From an uncultured Eubacteriales bacterium (GTDB lineage: Bacteria; Bacillota; Clostridia; Lachnospirales; Lachnospiraceae), in NCBI GenBank assembly GCA_900314845.1, contig OMWV01000034.1, forward strand, positions 62,001 through 126,000: a DNA stretch of 64,000 nt. The letters run 5' to 3'. Shown here in pieces: positions 1 through 10,369 of this stretch. A program made the translations under genes and the position numbers. The stretch's first letter is position 1. Each line of letters begins with the position of its first letter. The notes beneath the pieces were generated by a model. The model ran no database searches, was not told the origin of the DNA, and was given only the letters and a program-made list of their open reading frames with translations.

Positions 1-1
1 C

Positions 2-736
2 AGCAGCGTGAAAAATGTGGGTACTTACCGGATCATCCCCTTCTTGACCTATTACGGGGAGGAGAAGGTGGACTATGTCCTGGCAAGCCACAGCGACGAG
101 GACCATATCTCGGGCATCAGGGAACTATTGCAGGAGGGGTGCGTCCGGAATCTTGTGCTGACAAGGGCAGGCACCGGAGATGAAAAATACATGCAGCTGG
201 CCGCCCTTGCCCGGGAGAAGGGGACGGATGTGATCTTTATAGAAAAGGGAAGCTCCTGGCGCGACGGCAGATGGAAATTTACCTGTCTTTATCCGGGCAG
301 GGACTTAGAGGCGGACAATGCAAACGATCTGTCCATGGTGGTGAGGGTCGACGCGGGTGATCTTGGCATGCTCTTTACCGGGGATATCTCATCCCGGGCG
401 GAGGAGCAGATCCTCTCATCCTGCCGGCCGGAAGATCTGGCCGGCATCGATATCCTAAAGTGCGCCCACCATGGCTCCCGCACCAGCAGCTGCAGTCAGT
501 TTCTTGAGAGAGTTTCCCCGCGCGCGGCCGTGATCTCCTGCGGCCTTGATAACAGGTATGGACATCCCTCCCCCCAGACTGTCCTGAGGCTGAAGCAGGC
601 GGGGGTCAGGATCTATTATACGATGAAAAGCGGGGCTCTTAAGGTAAGCCCAGGCAAAAGGCCCCGGCTGACCCCTTTTCGCTCTGAAAAGGATCCGGAC
701 CATCCGCCCCTTGACTCTGAGTCTGCTCAAAAGTAA
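2..736 (+). CDS. comEC: ComEC/Rec2 DNA uptake protein, C-terminal part (5' end outside window)
   Basis: This is the 3' end of a gene cut by the window edge. The open frame runs off position 1 and the first GTG (position 8) is internal. The visible 240 residues form a metallo-beta-lactamase-type domain with the metal-binding signature HSDEDHISG, a downstream GDIS motif and HHGS, as in the C-terminal hydrolase domain of ComEC. ComEC is the membrane channel for single-stranded DNA uptake during transformation, and its C-terminal domain is proposed to degrade the non-transported strand. The membrane channel part must lie upstream. Its position before holA matches the common Firmicutes order comEC-holA-rpsT. 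luxS sits between them here. Confidence 0.88.
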   Translation, partial: SSVKNVGTYRIIPFLTYYGEEKVDYVLASHSDEDHISGIRELLQEGCVRNLVLTRAGTGDEKYMQLAALAREKGTDVIFIEKGSSWRDGRWKFTCLYPGRDLEADNANDLSMVVRVDAGDLGMLFTGDISSRAEEQILSSCRPEDLAGIDILKCAHHGSRTSSCSQFLERVSPRAAVISCGLDNRYGHPSPQTVLRLKQAGVRIYYTMKSGALKVSPGKRPRLTPFRSEKDPDHPPLDSESAQK

Positions 737-790
737 AATGATAGGAGCAGCCATGAGGGCTGACTTCATGATAAAGTTAAGAGGGAAAGC

Positions 791-1270
791 ATGAAAAAGA
801 TAGAAAGTTTTACGGTAGACCACCTGCGGCTTCTGACCGGTATCTATGTATCCAGAAAAGATAAGGTCGGCGATCAGACACTCACGACATTTGACCTTAG
901 ATTTACCAGGCCCAACAAGGAGCCGGTCATGGATACGTCCGGCGTTCACGCCATAGAGCATCTGGGAGCAACATTCCTGAGAAATGACCCCGAGTGGAAG
1001 GACAGGACCATCTATTTCGGACCCATGGGCTGCCGGACGGGCTTTTATGTCATATTTGCCGGCGACCTTGTGCCGGAAGATATCCTGGATGTGACAGGGA
1101 GAATGTGCGCTTTCATTTTGGATTTTGAAGGAGAGATCCCCGGTGCCACTCCCAGGGACTGCGGAAATTATCACGACGCAAACCTTGCCATGGCAAAGTA
1201 TTACACGGCAAAGTTTAAAAAAGAGGTGCTGGATCATCCGTCTGCCGAGAGGATGACATATCCCCGGTAG
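791..1270 (+). CDS. luxS: S-ribosylhomocysteine lyase (LuxS)
   Basis: LuxS splits S-ribosylhomocysteine into homocysteine and DPD, the precursor of autoinducer-2, in the activated methyl cycle. The 159-residue protein has the family's usual length. The metal-binding HxxEH appears as HAIEHLGATFLRN near residues 54-66, and GPMGCRTGFYV carries the conserved cysteine near residue 83. It ends with a GNYHDANLAMAK segment, as in typical LuxS. The ATG follows GAGGGAAAGC. The gene lies between comEC and holA, an unusual place for luxS, and no methyl-cycle partner (pfs, metK) is in the window. Confidence 0.97.
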   Translation: MKKIESFTVDHLRLLTGIYVSRKDKVGDQTLTTFDLRFTRPNKEPVMDTSGVHAIEHLGATFLRNDPEWKDRTIYFGPMGCRTGFYVIFAGDLVPEDILDVTGRMCAFILDFEGEIPGATPRDCGNYHDANLAMAKYYTAKFKKEVLDHPSAERMTYPR

Positions 1271-1308
1271 GGGCCGGCTCATCGGGATGCTGAGAGGAGG
1301 GACAGAAT

Positions 1309-2328
1309 ATGGCAGCAAAGAAGTCAAAAAAAGACTCCATGCAGAGCATAAGAAATCTCAACAGGGATCTAGGGGCAGGCGTTTTTGAGCGGGTCTACCT
1401 TTTTTACGGCAGCGAGCCCTATCTCTATACCCAGTGCAGGGACAATGTAAAAAAGGCTCTGATCGCGGAAGGGGATACCATGAATTTTGCCCGTTTTGAC
1501 GGGGAGAACATAGACGAGAAGGCCCTGATGGATCTTGCTGATACCATGCCCTTTTTCAGTGAGCACAGGCTGATCGCAGTCGATGACAGCGGCTTTTTCT
1601 CCTCCTCCCATGAGGCGCTGGCCGAGTACCTGTCCCACATTCCGGAGACGACCAGCCTTGTATTCACGGAGAGCAAGGTGGACTCCAGGACAAAGACCTT
1701 CAAGGCAGCCGCGAAGGCCGGCCTGGCGCTCGAGCTTGATATTCCCAAGAGCCGGGATCTTGTGACCTGGCTGGCCGTCATGGCCAAAAGGGACGGGAAA
1801 AAGGTAAGTCAGTCCACGCTGGAGCATTTCCTGTCCATCACAGAGCAGGACATGTTCTCCATGAAAAATGAGATGACAAAGGTCCTTGATTATGTGGGGG
1901 AGAGAGACTTTATCAGCCGGGAAGATGTGGACGCTGTCTGTACAGTCAGCCCGCAGGACAGGATATTCAGCATGATAGATGCCCTCGCCCAGAAGGATGT
2001 CAAAGGGGCCCTTAAGCTCTACAATGACCTTGTCGCCCTGCGCACGCCTCCCATGGTCATCATATTCAATATAAACAGGCTCTTTGCCCGCCTCTACCAG
2101 ATAAAGGATCTCATCGTAAAGGGATATCCTGTGGACACCATATCCGGCATGACCGGGATCAGCTCATTCAAGGTGAGAAAGGATGCCGGCCTGAGCGCCC
2201 GCTTCGACCTGGCCCAGCTGCGAGCTGCCATCGAGAAAGGGGCCTGGTACGAGGAAGCGGTAAAGACGGGGCGCATGACGGACACCCTGGCGGCGGAGCT
2301 CATGATCACATCCTGCGGCGGCATATAG
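1309..2328 (+). CDS. holA: DNA polymerase III delta subunit
   Basis: HolA is the delta subunit of the clamp-loader complex that opens the beta sliding clamp. The 339-residue length and the pattern fit the family: an N-terminal RecA-like fold starting with the VYLFYGSEPYL segment, a DIPKSRDLVTWL middle part and a C-terminal helical collar domain. No functional Walker motif is expected in delta. The ATG at 1309 follows a strong GAGGAGG with an 8-base gap. The gene is followed by a tRNA gene and convergent rpsT. holA next to rpsT is conserved in Firmicutes. Confidence 0.93.
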   Translation: MAAKKSKKDSMQSIRNLNRDLGAGVFERVYLFYGSEPYLYTQCRDNVKKALIAEGDTMNFARFDGENIDEKALMDLADTMPFFSEHRLIAVDDSGFFSSSHEALAEYLSHIPETTSLVFTESKVDSRTKTFKAAAKAGLALELDIPKSRDLVTWLAVMAKRDGKKVSQSTLEHFLSITEQDMFSMKNEMTKVLDYVGERDFISREDVDAVCTVSPQDRIFSMIDALAQKDVKGALKLYNDLVALRTPPMVIIFNINRLFARLYQIKDLIVKGYPVDTISGMTGISSFKVRKDAGLSARFDLAQLRAAIEKGAWYEEAVKTGRMTDTLAAELMITSCGGI

Positions 2329-2383
2329 ATTTCGCGGCGGATCTGCCCCGGCATAAATAAGATCACCCTCGAAAAAATAATCG

Positions 2384-2411
2384 TTGCAATTTAGATTTTC
2401 TTTGATATAAT
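2384..2411 (+). promoter_or_regulatory. Promoter of tRNA-Thr
   Basis: TTGCAA (2384-2389), 16-base gap, TATAAT (2406-2411), ending 11 bases before the mature tRNA. Confidence 0.7.
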
Positions 2412-2422
2412 AGAACGAGTAA

Positions 2423-2495
2423 GCTGGTGTGGCTCAGTTGGTAGAGCGATTGATTCGTAATCAATAGACCACGGGTTCGAGTCCCGTCACCAGCT
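2423..2495 (+). tRNA. tRNA-Thr, anticodon CGU
   Basis: The cloverleaf folds fully. The acceptor stem is GCTGGTG (2423-2429) with CACCAGC (2488-2494) and a T discriminator at 2495. The D stem pairs GCTC with GAGC. The anticodon stem is ATTGA/TCAAT with loop TTCGTAA, giving anticodon CGT (2456-2458), which reads threonine codon ACG. The T-loop is GTTCGAG. CCA is not encoded. A T-run follows directly and probably ends transcription. Confidence 0.97.
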
Positions 2496-2508
2496 TTTTT
2501 ATTTTGCC

Positions 2509-2548
2509 TATATAGAAAAAGCATCGCTTATATAGAAAAAGCACCGGC
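2509..2548 (+). repeat. Two imperfect 20-bp tandem copies
   Basis: The unit TATATAGAAAAAGCA plus five variable bases occurs at 2509-2528 and 2529-2548, directly after the tRNA. The second copy runs into the rpsT/tRNA terminator. It is probably a local duplication of the A-rich left side of the terminator. Confidence 0.6.
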
Positions 2549-2571
2549 AAAGATTTCTGCCGGTGTTTTTT
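2536..2571. terminator. Bidirectional terminator between tRNA-Thr and rpsT
   Basis: CACCGGCA (2542-2549) pairs with TGCCGGTG (2558-2565). A T-run follows on the plus strand, and an A-run precedes the stem, serving the minus strand. It ends both the tRNA transcript and the convergent rpsT transcript. Confidence 0.85.
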
Positions 2572-2595
2572 CTCAGGTAAATGGCTTTTCAGGTT

Positions 2596-2859
2596 TTAAG
2601 CCATCTTGCTTACTGCTGACGCAAGTCTGCTTACCTTTCTGGAAGCAGTGTTCTTGTGATAGATTCCCTTGCTTGCAGCTCTGTCGATCGTGCTTGTTAC
2701 AGCTGTGAGAGCAGCAGCAGCTGCTGCCTTATCGCCTGCTGCGATCGCTGCGTCTACCTTCTTGACAGCGGTCTTAACGCCTGATTTGATCCTCTTGTTC
2801 CTGAGAGCCTTTGTCTGTGCTACAAGGATACGCTTCTTTGCTGACTTGATATTAGCCAA
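2596..2859 (-). CDS. rpsT: 30S ribosomal protein S20
   Basis: Small basic ribosomal protein that binds 16S rRNA. The N-terminus reads LANIKSAKKRILVAQ, the family signature, followed by Lys/Ala-rich helices typical of S20. I place the start at TTG 2857-2859. GGAGGTG lies 7 bases upstream of it, and S20 proteins begin at this point. The longer frame to 2874 would put the ribosome-binding site inside the coding region. This gives 87 residues, the normal length. It is monocistronic and divergent from lepA. Confidence 0.95.
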   Translation of the reverse strand: MANIKSAKKRILVAQTKALRNKRIKSGVKTAVKKVDAAIAAGDKAAAAAALTAVTSTIDRAASKGIYHKNTASRKVSRLASAVSKMA

Positions 2860-3015
2860 TTCGTGCACCTCCAAATAATGACGAATATGTGTGATACAGA
2901 GCTGTGTTCAAGCCGAGGCACCCATCCAGCCGCAGACAGGAGCAGAACTTGGGCTCAGACCCTGAAAAATACATGTATAAAAAATTCTGAGACACGATTT
3001 TTTACATACCCCTAT

Positions 3016-3044
3016 ATGATAGTAAAATGACAGGGGTTTGTCAA
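3016..3044 (-). promoter_or_regulatory. rpsT promoter
   Basis: On the minus strand, TTGACA (3044-3039), a 17-base gap, then TATCAT (3021-3016). This leaves a leader of about 150 bases before the rpsT TTG. I saw no further gene in the 2860-3177 gap. Confidence 0.75.
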
Positions 3045-3087
3045 GCACAAACCTGGCATTTTGCGGTGGAAAATATCAGGAGTCCTG

Positions 3088-3096
3088 TGATATAAT
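3088..3096 (+). promoter_or_regulatory. lepA promoter, extended -10 type
   Basis: TGATATAAT at 3088-3096 is a perfect -10 with an upstream TG. No good -35 is seen at 17 bases. It lies about 80 bases before the lepA start. Confidence 0.5.
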
Positions 3097-3177
3097 TACT
3101 GTGCATTTTATATAGAGGCAGTATTTGGCATCAGGGGGCCGGCCGGTGCCGGCGTAAGGCGAGGAGGATGTATTTTA

Positions 3178-4986
3178 TTGATAGATCAGAGCAGGATCAG
3201 GAATTTTTGTATTATTGCCCATATTGACCATGGCAAATCAACGCTGGCGGACAGGATCATAGAGAAGACGGGGACCCTCACAAGCCGTGAGATGCAGGAT
3301 CAGGTCCTCGACAATATGGAGCTGGAGCGGGAGAGAGGGATCACCATAAAGTCCCAGGCCGTGCGGATCGTCTACAAGGCTCAGGACGGAGAGGAATACA
3401 TCTTCAATCTGATAGACACCCCGGGACATGTGGATTTCAATTACGAGGTCTCCAGAGCCCTGGCTGCCTGCGAGGGGGCCATCCTTGTGGTGGACGCCGC
3501 CCAGGGAGTCGAGGCCCAGACTCTGGCCAATGTCTATATGGCCATAGACCATGACCTGGAAGTCATGCCTGTTATCAATAAGATCGATCTGCCCAGCGCG
3601 GATCCGGACAGGGCAGCGGATGAGATAGAGGATATCATCGGGATAGAGGCCCATGACGCTCCCAGGATATCCGCCAAGAACGGTATTAATATAGAAGAAG
3701 TACTGGAACAGATCATCACGAAGATCCCGGCGCCCCAGGGAGACCCTGACGCCCCCCTCAAGGCACTCATCTTCGATTCCCTCTATGACCCCTACAAGGG
3801 TGTCATCGCATTTTTCCGCATCATGGACGGAAGCATCCGCAAGGGCCAGAGAGTGCGCATGATGGCCACGGGTTCCGAATTCGAGACGGTCGAGGTGGGA
3901 TATTTCGGCGCGGGCAGGCTGATCCCCTGCGACGAGCTGGGAAGCGGCATGGTAGGCTATATGGCAGCCAGCATAAAGACACTCCAGGAGACCAGGGTCG
4001 GCGATACGATCACGGACGCGGACCATCCCTGCGATGAGCCCCTGCCCGGCTACAAAAAAGTCAATCCCATGGTCTACTGCGGCATTTTCCCGGAGGACGG
4101 GGCTAAGTATCCGGAGCTGAGGGACGCCCTGGAGAAGCTCCAGCTCAATGACGCCTCCCTCTTCTTTGAGCCCGAGACGTCTGTGGCGCTGGGATTTGGC
4201 TTCCGCTGCGGTTTTCTGGGCCTTCTCCACCTGGAGATCGTGACGGAGAGGATAGAGAGAGAGTATTCCCTGGATATCATAACGACGGCTCCCTCTGTTG
4301 TATACAGGGTATACAAGACAAACGGAGAGATGCTGGAGATCTCGAATCCTACGAACATGCCGGATCCTTCCGAGATCGATTATATGGAAGAACCCATCGT
4401 ATCCGCCGAGATCATGGTCACCTCGGAATTTGTCGGGGCTATCATGGATCTGTGTCAGGAGAGGCGGGGGGGCTACATCAGCATGGAGTATGTGGAGCCG
4501 ACAAGGGCTCTGATAAAATACGACCTGCCCCTCAATGAGATCATTTATGATTTCTTTGACGCCTTAAAGTCCAGGTCAAGGGGCTACGCATCCTTCGACT
4601 ATGAGCTCAAGGGCTATCAGAGGTCAAAGCTTGTCAAGCTGGATATCCTTGTCAACAGGGAACAGGTGGACGCTCTCTCCTTCATCGTATTTGAGGGATC
4701 TGCCTACGAGAGGGGAAGGAAGATGTGCGAGAAGCTCAAAGGGGAGATCCCCAGGCAGCTCTTCGAGATCCCCATCCAGGCAGCGATCGGCAACAGGATC
4801 ATCGCCCGCGAGACGGTCCGCGCCATGAGGAAGGATGTCCTTGCCAAATGCTACGGCGGTGATATTTCCCGAAAAAAGAAGCTCCTTGAGAAGCAGAAGG
4901 AAGGAAAGAAAAAGATGCGCCAGATCGGAAGCGTCGAGATCCCCAAGCAGGCCTTCCTCAGCGTGCTCAAGCTGGATGAAGAGTGA
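3178..4986 (+). CDS. lepA: Elongation factor 4 (back-translocating GTPase LepA)
   Basis: LepA is a ribosome-dependent GTPase related to EF-G, linked to ribosome back-translocation or assembly. The 602-residue length is normal. G1 is [13 protein letters not shown] (residues 14-26), G3 is DTPGHVDF, G4 is NKIDLPSAD. The C-terminus carries the LepA-specific domain with a final Lys-rich helix containing [18 protein letters not shown]. The start is TTG 3178, placed after GAGGAGG. The ATG at 3168 is in another frame. It heads the conserved lepA-hemW-hrcA order. Its TGA overlaps the next start (TGATG). Confidence 0.97.
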   Translation: MIDQSRIRNFCIIAHIDHGKSTLADRIIEKTGTLTSREMQDQVLDNMELERERGITIKSQAVRIVYKAQDGEEYIFNLIDTPGHVDFNYEVSRALAACEGAILVVDAAQGVEAQTLANVYMAIDHDLEVMPVINKIDLPSADPDRAADEIEDIIGIEAHDAPRISAKNGINIEEVLEQIITKIPAPQGDPDAPLKALIFDSLYDPYKGVIAFFRIMDGSIRKGQRVRMMATGSEFETVEVGYFGAGRLIPCDELGSGMVGYMAASIKTLQETRVGDTITDADHPCDEPLPGYKKVNPMVYCGIFPEDGAKYPELRDALEKLQLNDASLFFEPETSVALGFGFRCGFLGLLHLEIVTERIEREYSLDIITTAPSVVYRVYKTNGEMLEISNPTNMPDPSEIDYMEEPIVSAEIMVTSEFVGAIMDLCQERRGGYISMEYVEPTRALIKYDLPLNEIIYDFFDALKSRSRGYASFDYELKGYQRSKLVKLDILVNREQVDALSFIVFEGSAYERGRKMCEKLKGEIPRQLFEIPIQAAIGNRIIARETVRAMRKDVLAKCYGGDISRKKKLLEKQKEGKKKMRQIGSVEIPKQAFLSVLKLDEE

Positions 4987-6158
4987 TGAGTTTACCATTC
5001 GGCCTTTATATCCATATCCCTTTTTGTGTGAGCAAGTGCAGATACTGTGATTTTCTCTCTTTCCCGGCGGACAGGGCCGCCAGGAAAGCCTATCTTTCCC
5101 GGCTGATCCGGGAGATGCGGGTCAGATCTTCCGGACTGGGAAGCAGGAAAGTAAGAACTGTTTTTATAGGGGGCGGGACCCCCTCCATCCTTGGGGATGA
5201 GCAGATTTCCCGGCTCATGGAGGCTGTCTTTTCCTGCTTTGACGTGGAAGAGGGAGCGGAGATCAGCATGGAATGCAACCCGGGAACCGGAGAAGCTCTA
5301 TCATTCCGGAATCTGCGCTCCGCGGGCATAAACCGGCTCAGCCTGGGGCTTCAGTCCATGGACGATGAGCAGCTCAGGCTCCTGGGAAGGATCCACACGA
5401 AGCGTCAGTTTCTGGAAAGCTATGAAAAGGCGCGGGAGGGTGGATTTGACAATATTAATATAGATATCATGTCCGGCCTGCCCGGCCAGAGCCTGGCCTC
5501 CTGGATGAGAACGCTTGATGAGGTCTGTGCCCTTAAGCCGGAGCATATTTCTGCCTACAGCCTGATCGTGGAGGAAGGAACGCCCTTCTACAGCATTTAC
5601 GGGGAAGGAGCCGGCCGGCCGTCATGGCCGCCTCTTCCGGATGAAGATACGGAGAGGGATATGTACCATGAGGCGGAGGATTTCCTTAAGGGACAGGGCT
5701 ATACCCACTATGAGATCTCAAATTTTGCCAGGAGCGGATATGAGTGCAGGCATAATCTGGCCTATTGGCTCAGGGGGGACTATCTGGGCCTTGGCCTGGG
5801 GGCAGCCAGCCTCATAGATCATGTCCGGTCGGCGAATACGCGGGATCTGGATATTTATATGAAGCATTCCTTTGAAGCAGATGCATTTTTAAGATCGCCT
5901 CTTTGCGCGGAGTACACGAAACTGTCTGAAAAAGACCGGATGGAGGAGACCATGTTCTTAGGTCTCAGGTGCAGCCTGGGCGTGGGCTGCGGGCAGTTTG
6001 AGGAGACATTCGGAAAGGATATCTATTCTGTCTACGGCCCGGTCATTGACCGGTATGAAAAACTGGGTCTTCTGGAGGAAAAAGGGGGAAGGATCCGCCT
6101 GACCCGGGCGGGGATAGACGTTTCCAACGTGGTCATGGCAGATTTTCTCCTGGACTGA
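4986..6158 (+). CDS. hemW: Radical SAM heme chaperone HemW
   Basis: Radical SAM protein of the HemN-like HemW class. The family binds heme and inserts it into client enzymes rather than acting as coproporphyrinogen dehydrogenase. The cluster motif is CVSKCRYCDF near residues 15-24, followed by GGGTPS and the HemN C-terminal domain. Length is about 390 residues, as in HemW. The ATG at 4986 overlaps the lepA stop. A GTG one codon upstream is possible but less likely. It ends before the CIRCE/hrcA promoter. Confidence 0.93.
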   Translation: MSLPFGLYIHIPFCVSKCRYCDFLSFPADRAARKAYLSRLIREMRVRSSGLGSRKVRTVFIGGGTPSILGDEQISRLMEAVFSCFDVEEGAEISMECNPGTGEALSFRNLRSAGINRLSLGLQSMDDEQLRLLGRIHTKRQFLESYEKAREGGFDNINIDIMSGLPGQSLASWMRTLDEVCALKPEHISAYSLIVEEGTPFYSIYGEGAGRPSWPPLPDEDTERDMYHEAEDFLKGQGYTHYEISNFARSGYECRHNLAYWLRGDYLGLGLGAASLIDHVRSANTRDLDIYMKHSFEADAFLRSPLCAEYTKLSEKDRMEETMFLGLRCSLGVGCGQFEETFGKDIYSVYGPVIDRYEKLGLLEEKGGRIRLTRAGIDVSNVVMADFLLD

Positions 6159-6206
6159 GGAGAAGATGTTCCGCTAAAAAAGCATGGAGATAACATCATT
6201 TTATAC

Positions 6207-6235
6207 TTGACAAACCGTATAGATGGTGTTATTTT
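6207..6235 (+). promoter_or_regulatory. Promoter of the hrcA-grpE-dnaK-dnaJ operon
   Basis: TTGACA (6207-6212), 17-base gap, TATTTT (6230-6235). The predicted start of transcription falls close to the CIRCE element, so HrcA binding would block initiation or escape. Confidence 0.75.
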
Positions 6236-6250
6236 TGTATACAGATAATG

Positions 6251-6277
6251 TTAGCACTCCAATAGACTGAGTGCTAA
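6251..6277 (+). promoter_or_regulatory. CIRCE operator (HrcA binding site)
   Basis: The perfect inverted repeat TTAGCACTC-N9-GAGTGCTAA matches the CIRCE consensus. It is just downstream of the promoter and upstream of hrcA, so the operon is autoregulated by HrcA and induced by heat. It is the only CIRCE I saw in the window. Confidence 0.97.
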
Positions 6278-6321
6278 CAACAAAAAGATTGATTGCCTGA
6301 GACAAAGGATGTGAGGAAGAT

Positions 6322-7413
6322 ATGGACAGGGAACTGGATGACAGAAAGATCAGGATACTGAATGCCATCATACAGACTTACCTTGATACGGGGGAGCCGG
6401 TCGGTTCCAGGACGATTTCCAGGTTTTCCGACCTTAAGCTCAGCTCTGCTACCATAAGGAACGAGATGTCCGATCTTGAAGAGATGGGCTACATATTTTC
6501 TCCCCATACGTCAGCGGGAAGGATCCCCACAGATAAGGGCTACAGGTTCTATGTGGACGGCCTCATGAAGTCGAGGACGGACGAAGTCGTCAAGCAGAAT
6601 GAGATCATGGTCAGGAAGGTCGACCAGCTCGAGCAGGTGCTCAAGCAGGTCGTAAGGCTGCTGGCAGCCAACACGAATTACGCTTCCATGATCACATCCC
6701 CTCACAATATGAGGAACAGGCTGAAGTTCATTCAGCTGTCCAGGGTCGATGCCAGACAGATCCTGGCGGTCATGATGCTGGACGGCAGCATCGTCAAGCA
6801 CAGAGTCCTGAACATAGAGGAGGATATCCCCAATGAGGATATCGTCAAGCTCAACCTGCTGATGAACACATTTCTTCAGGGCAGGACGCTGCAGGAGATC
6901 AATATGGAGCTGATCGGCCAGCTCAAACGGCAGGCCGAGCCCCACACAAAGACGGTCTCTGATCTCCTTGATCTTGTAATAGAGGTCATCCAGGAAGAGG
7001 ATGACACAGAGATCTACACAAGCGGTACGACGAATCTGCTCAAGTATCCGGAACTGGGAGACAGGGAGAAGACAGAGAAGCTTCTTTCCACTCTGGAGGA
7101 GAAACAGGGTCTGGAGAAGCTGATCGGATCCGGCAGTGAAGAGAGCGATGACAAGGAAAGCGGCGGCATTCAGGTTTATATCGGATCTGAGACGCCTGTG
7201 CAGACTATGCAGGACTGCAGCGTTGTCACAGCCACCTATGAGCTGGAGGAAGGCGTTCAGGGAACCATCGGTATCATCGGTCCCAAGCGGATGGATTACA
7301 AAAAGGTGGTCAGCAACCTGGAGAACGCCATGAACCAGCTGGATGTGATATTTAAGAATAATAAAGTTGCCGGAGATGACGACAAGGGCGAAGATGAAAG
7401 CCCGGGCCCCTGA
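6322..7413 (+). CDS. hrcA: Heat-inducible transcription repressor HrcA
   Basis: HrcA binds CIRCE and represses dnaK and groE operons. Its activity depends on GroEL. The protein has an N-terminal winged-helix domain (SSATIRNEMSDLEEMGY, about residues 33-52, recognition helix), the HTSAGRIPTDKGYR segment and a C-terminal GAF-like dimerisation domain. At 363 residues it is slightly longer than usual because of a polar insert and a charged tail (about residues 260-280 and the last 15). The ATG follows GTGAGGAAG. It is the first gene of the operon, preceded by CIRCE. Confidence 0.96.
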   Translation: MDRELDDRKIRILNAIIQTYLDTGEPVGSRTISRFSDLKLSSATIRNEMSDLEEMGYIFSPHTSAGRIPTDKGYRFYVDGLMKSRTDEVVKQNEIMVRKVDQLEQVLKQVVRLLAANTNYASMITSPHNMRNRLKFIQLSRVDARQILAVMMLDGSIVKHRVLNIEEDIPNEDIVKLNLLMNTFLQGRTLQEINMELIGQLKRQAEPHTKTVSDLLDLVIEVIQEEDDTEIYTSGTTNLLKYPELGDREKTEKLLSTLEEKQGLEKLIGSGSEESDDKESGGIQVYIGSETPVQTMQDCSVVTATYELEEGVQGTIGIIGPKRMDYKKVVSNLENAMNQLDVIFKNNKVAGDDDKGEDESPGP

Positions 7414-7499
7414 GCTGACAGGCCCGCCGGACAGGCAGAGGTATGAGATTACAGGTCCTGCGTCTTTGACAGGGGACCAGTTGCCAGGAGTGAAGAGTG

Positions 7500-8195
7500 A
7501 TGATATGGGATAGTGATAACATGGAAAGTTCAGATAAGACAGAAGATATGAAGACAGAAGAGACCGAGGCAAAGGAAGCCGAGGAGACAAAGACCGGGGA
7601 TCAGGCCGGACAGGAAGAGACGGCAGGAACCGGGGAAGAGAAGACTTCCGAAACGGATGAGGCAGAACAGGAAGAAGAAAAGACTTCCGGGGCAGAAGCC
7701 GATGCCGCGGAAGATAAGAAAGAAGATAAGGAAGAAGAGCAGAAGTCTGATAAGGCTGACAAGAAAGATCAGCAGATCGCGGATCTCAAGGACAGACTGG
7801 TCAGACAGATGGCAGAATTTGACAATTACAGGAAGAGGACAGAGAAGGAAAAGACACAGAATTACGAGATCGGAGCTTCCGATTTCATCCTCAAGCTCCT
7901 CCCTGTGATAGATAACTTTGAGAGAGGGCTTGCGGCTGTAGCCAAGGAAGATAAGGACACCTCATTCGTACAGGGCATAGAGATGATCTACAAGCAGCTG
8001 ATCAAGCTTCTCGATGACGAAGGAGTCAAAGAGATAGAGGCGCTTGGCAAGGAATTTGACCCGGCTTTCCACAACGCGGTAATGCAGCAGGAAAGCGAGG
8101 AATATGATTCGGGCGTTGTCATGCAGGTCCTTCAGAAGGGCTACATGTACAAGGACAGGGTCCTCAGGCACAGCATGGTCATGGTAGCCAAGTAA
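7500..8195 (+). CDS. grpE: Nucleotide exchange factor GrpE
   Basis: GrpE releases ADP from DnaK. The conserved part starts near residue 85 with a coiled coil (IADLKDRLVRQMAEFDNYRKR) and ends with the beta-wing segment GVKEIEALGKEFDPAFHNAV. The first 85 residues are an unusually long, highly acidic Glu/Lys/Thr-rich region of low complexity, whose function is not clear. I choose ATG 7500, which follows AGGAG with about 8 bases. A later ATG at 7521 has no ribosome-binding site. It lies in the hrcA-grpE-dnaK operon. Confidence 0.95.
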   Translation: MIWDSDNMESSDKTEDMKTEETEAKEAEETKTGDQAGQEETAGTGEEKTSETDEAEQEEEKTSGAEADAAEDKKEDKEEEQKSDKADKKDQQIADLKDRLVRQMAEFDNYRKRTEKEKTQNYEIGASDFILKLLPVIDNFERGLAAVAKEDKDTSFVQGIEMIYKQLIKLLDDEGVKEIEALGKEFDPAFHNAVMQQESEEYDSGVVMQVLQKGYMYKDRVLRHSMVMVAK

Positions 8196-8324
8196 AGCGG
8201 GACCAGGCGCAGATAAGAAAAGAGATAAGGTCATCCGGCCGGAAACCGGGTGCCATAGAATGATAGAGTTTCGAAATTTTGTTATCCGCCAGCACCGGAA
8301 GGCGCGAAGCGGAGAGAATCATAA

Positions 8325-10244
<1,920 letters not shown>

Positions 10245-10262
10245 TTAAGAGATGGTTTCCGG

Positions 10263-10290
10263 TTGACAGAATAGCATTTTCTGATATTCT
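10263..10290 (+). promoter_or_regulatory. Possible separate promoter for dnaJ
   Basis: TTGACA (10263-10268), 16-base gap, TATTCT (10285-10290) preceded by TG. It lies in the 125-base dnaK-dnaJ gap and could allow dnaJ-prmA-rsmE transcription independent of CIRCE. Confidence 0.45.
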
Positions 10291-10307
10291 ATACTGGAAT
10301 ATGTAAA

Positions 10308-10343
10308 AGGCGAAGGGCGAGGCATATACCTGGCCTTTCGCCT
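10308..10343 (+). promoter_or_regulatory. Hairpin in the dnaK-dnaJ gap
   Basis: AGGCGAAGGGC (10308-10318) pairs with GCCTTTCGCCT (10333-10343), 11 pairs including one G-U. No T-run follows, so it is more likely an mRNA processing or stability element than a terminator. Confidence 0.5.
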
Positions 10344-10369
10344 GTTGCCGTGAAAGGAACATAGATAAA

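Noticed and set aside
3238..4230. Minus-strand open frame opposite lepA
   Set aside because: Shadow of a conserved GTPase gene without its own signals.
10308..10343. Terminator between dnaK and dnaJ
   Set aside because: The stem is not followed by a T-run, so I list it only as a hairpin.
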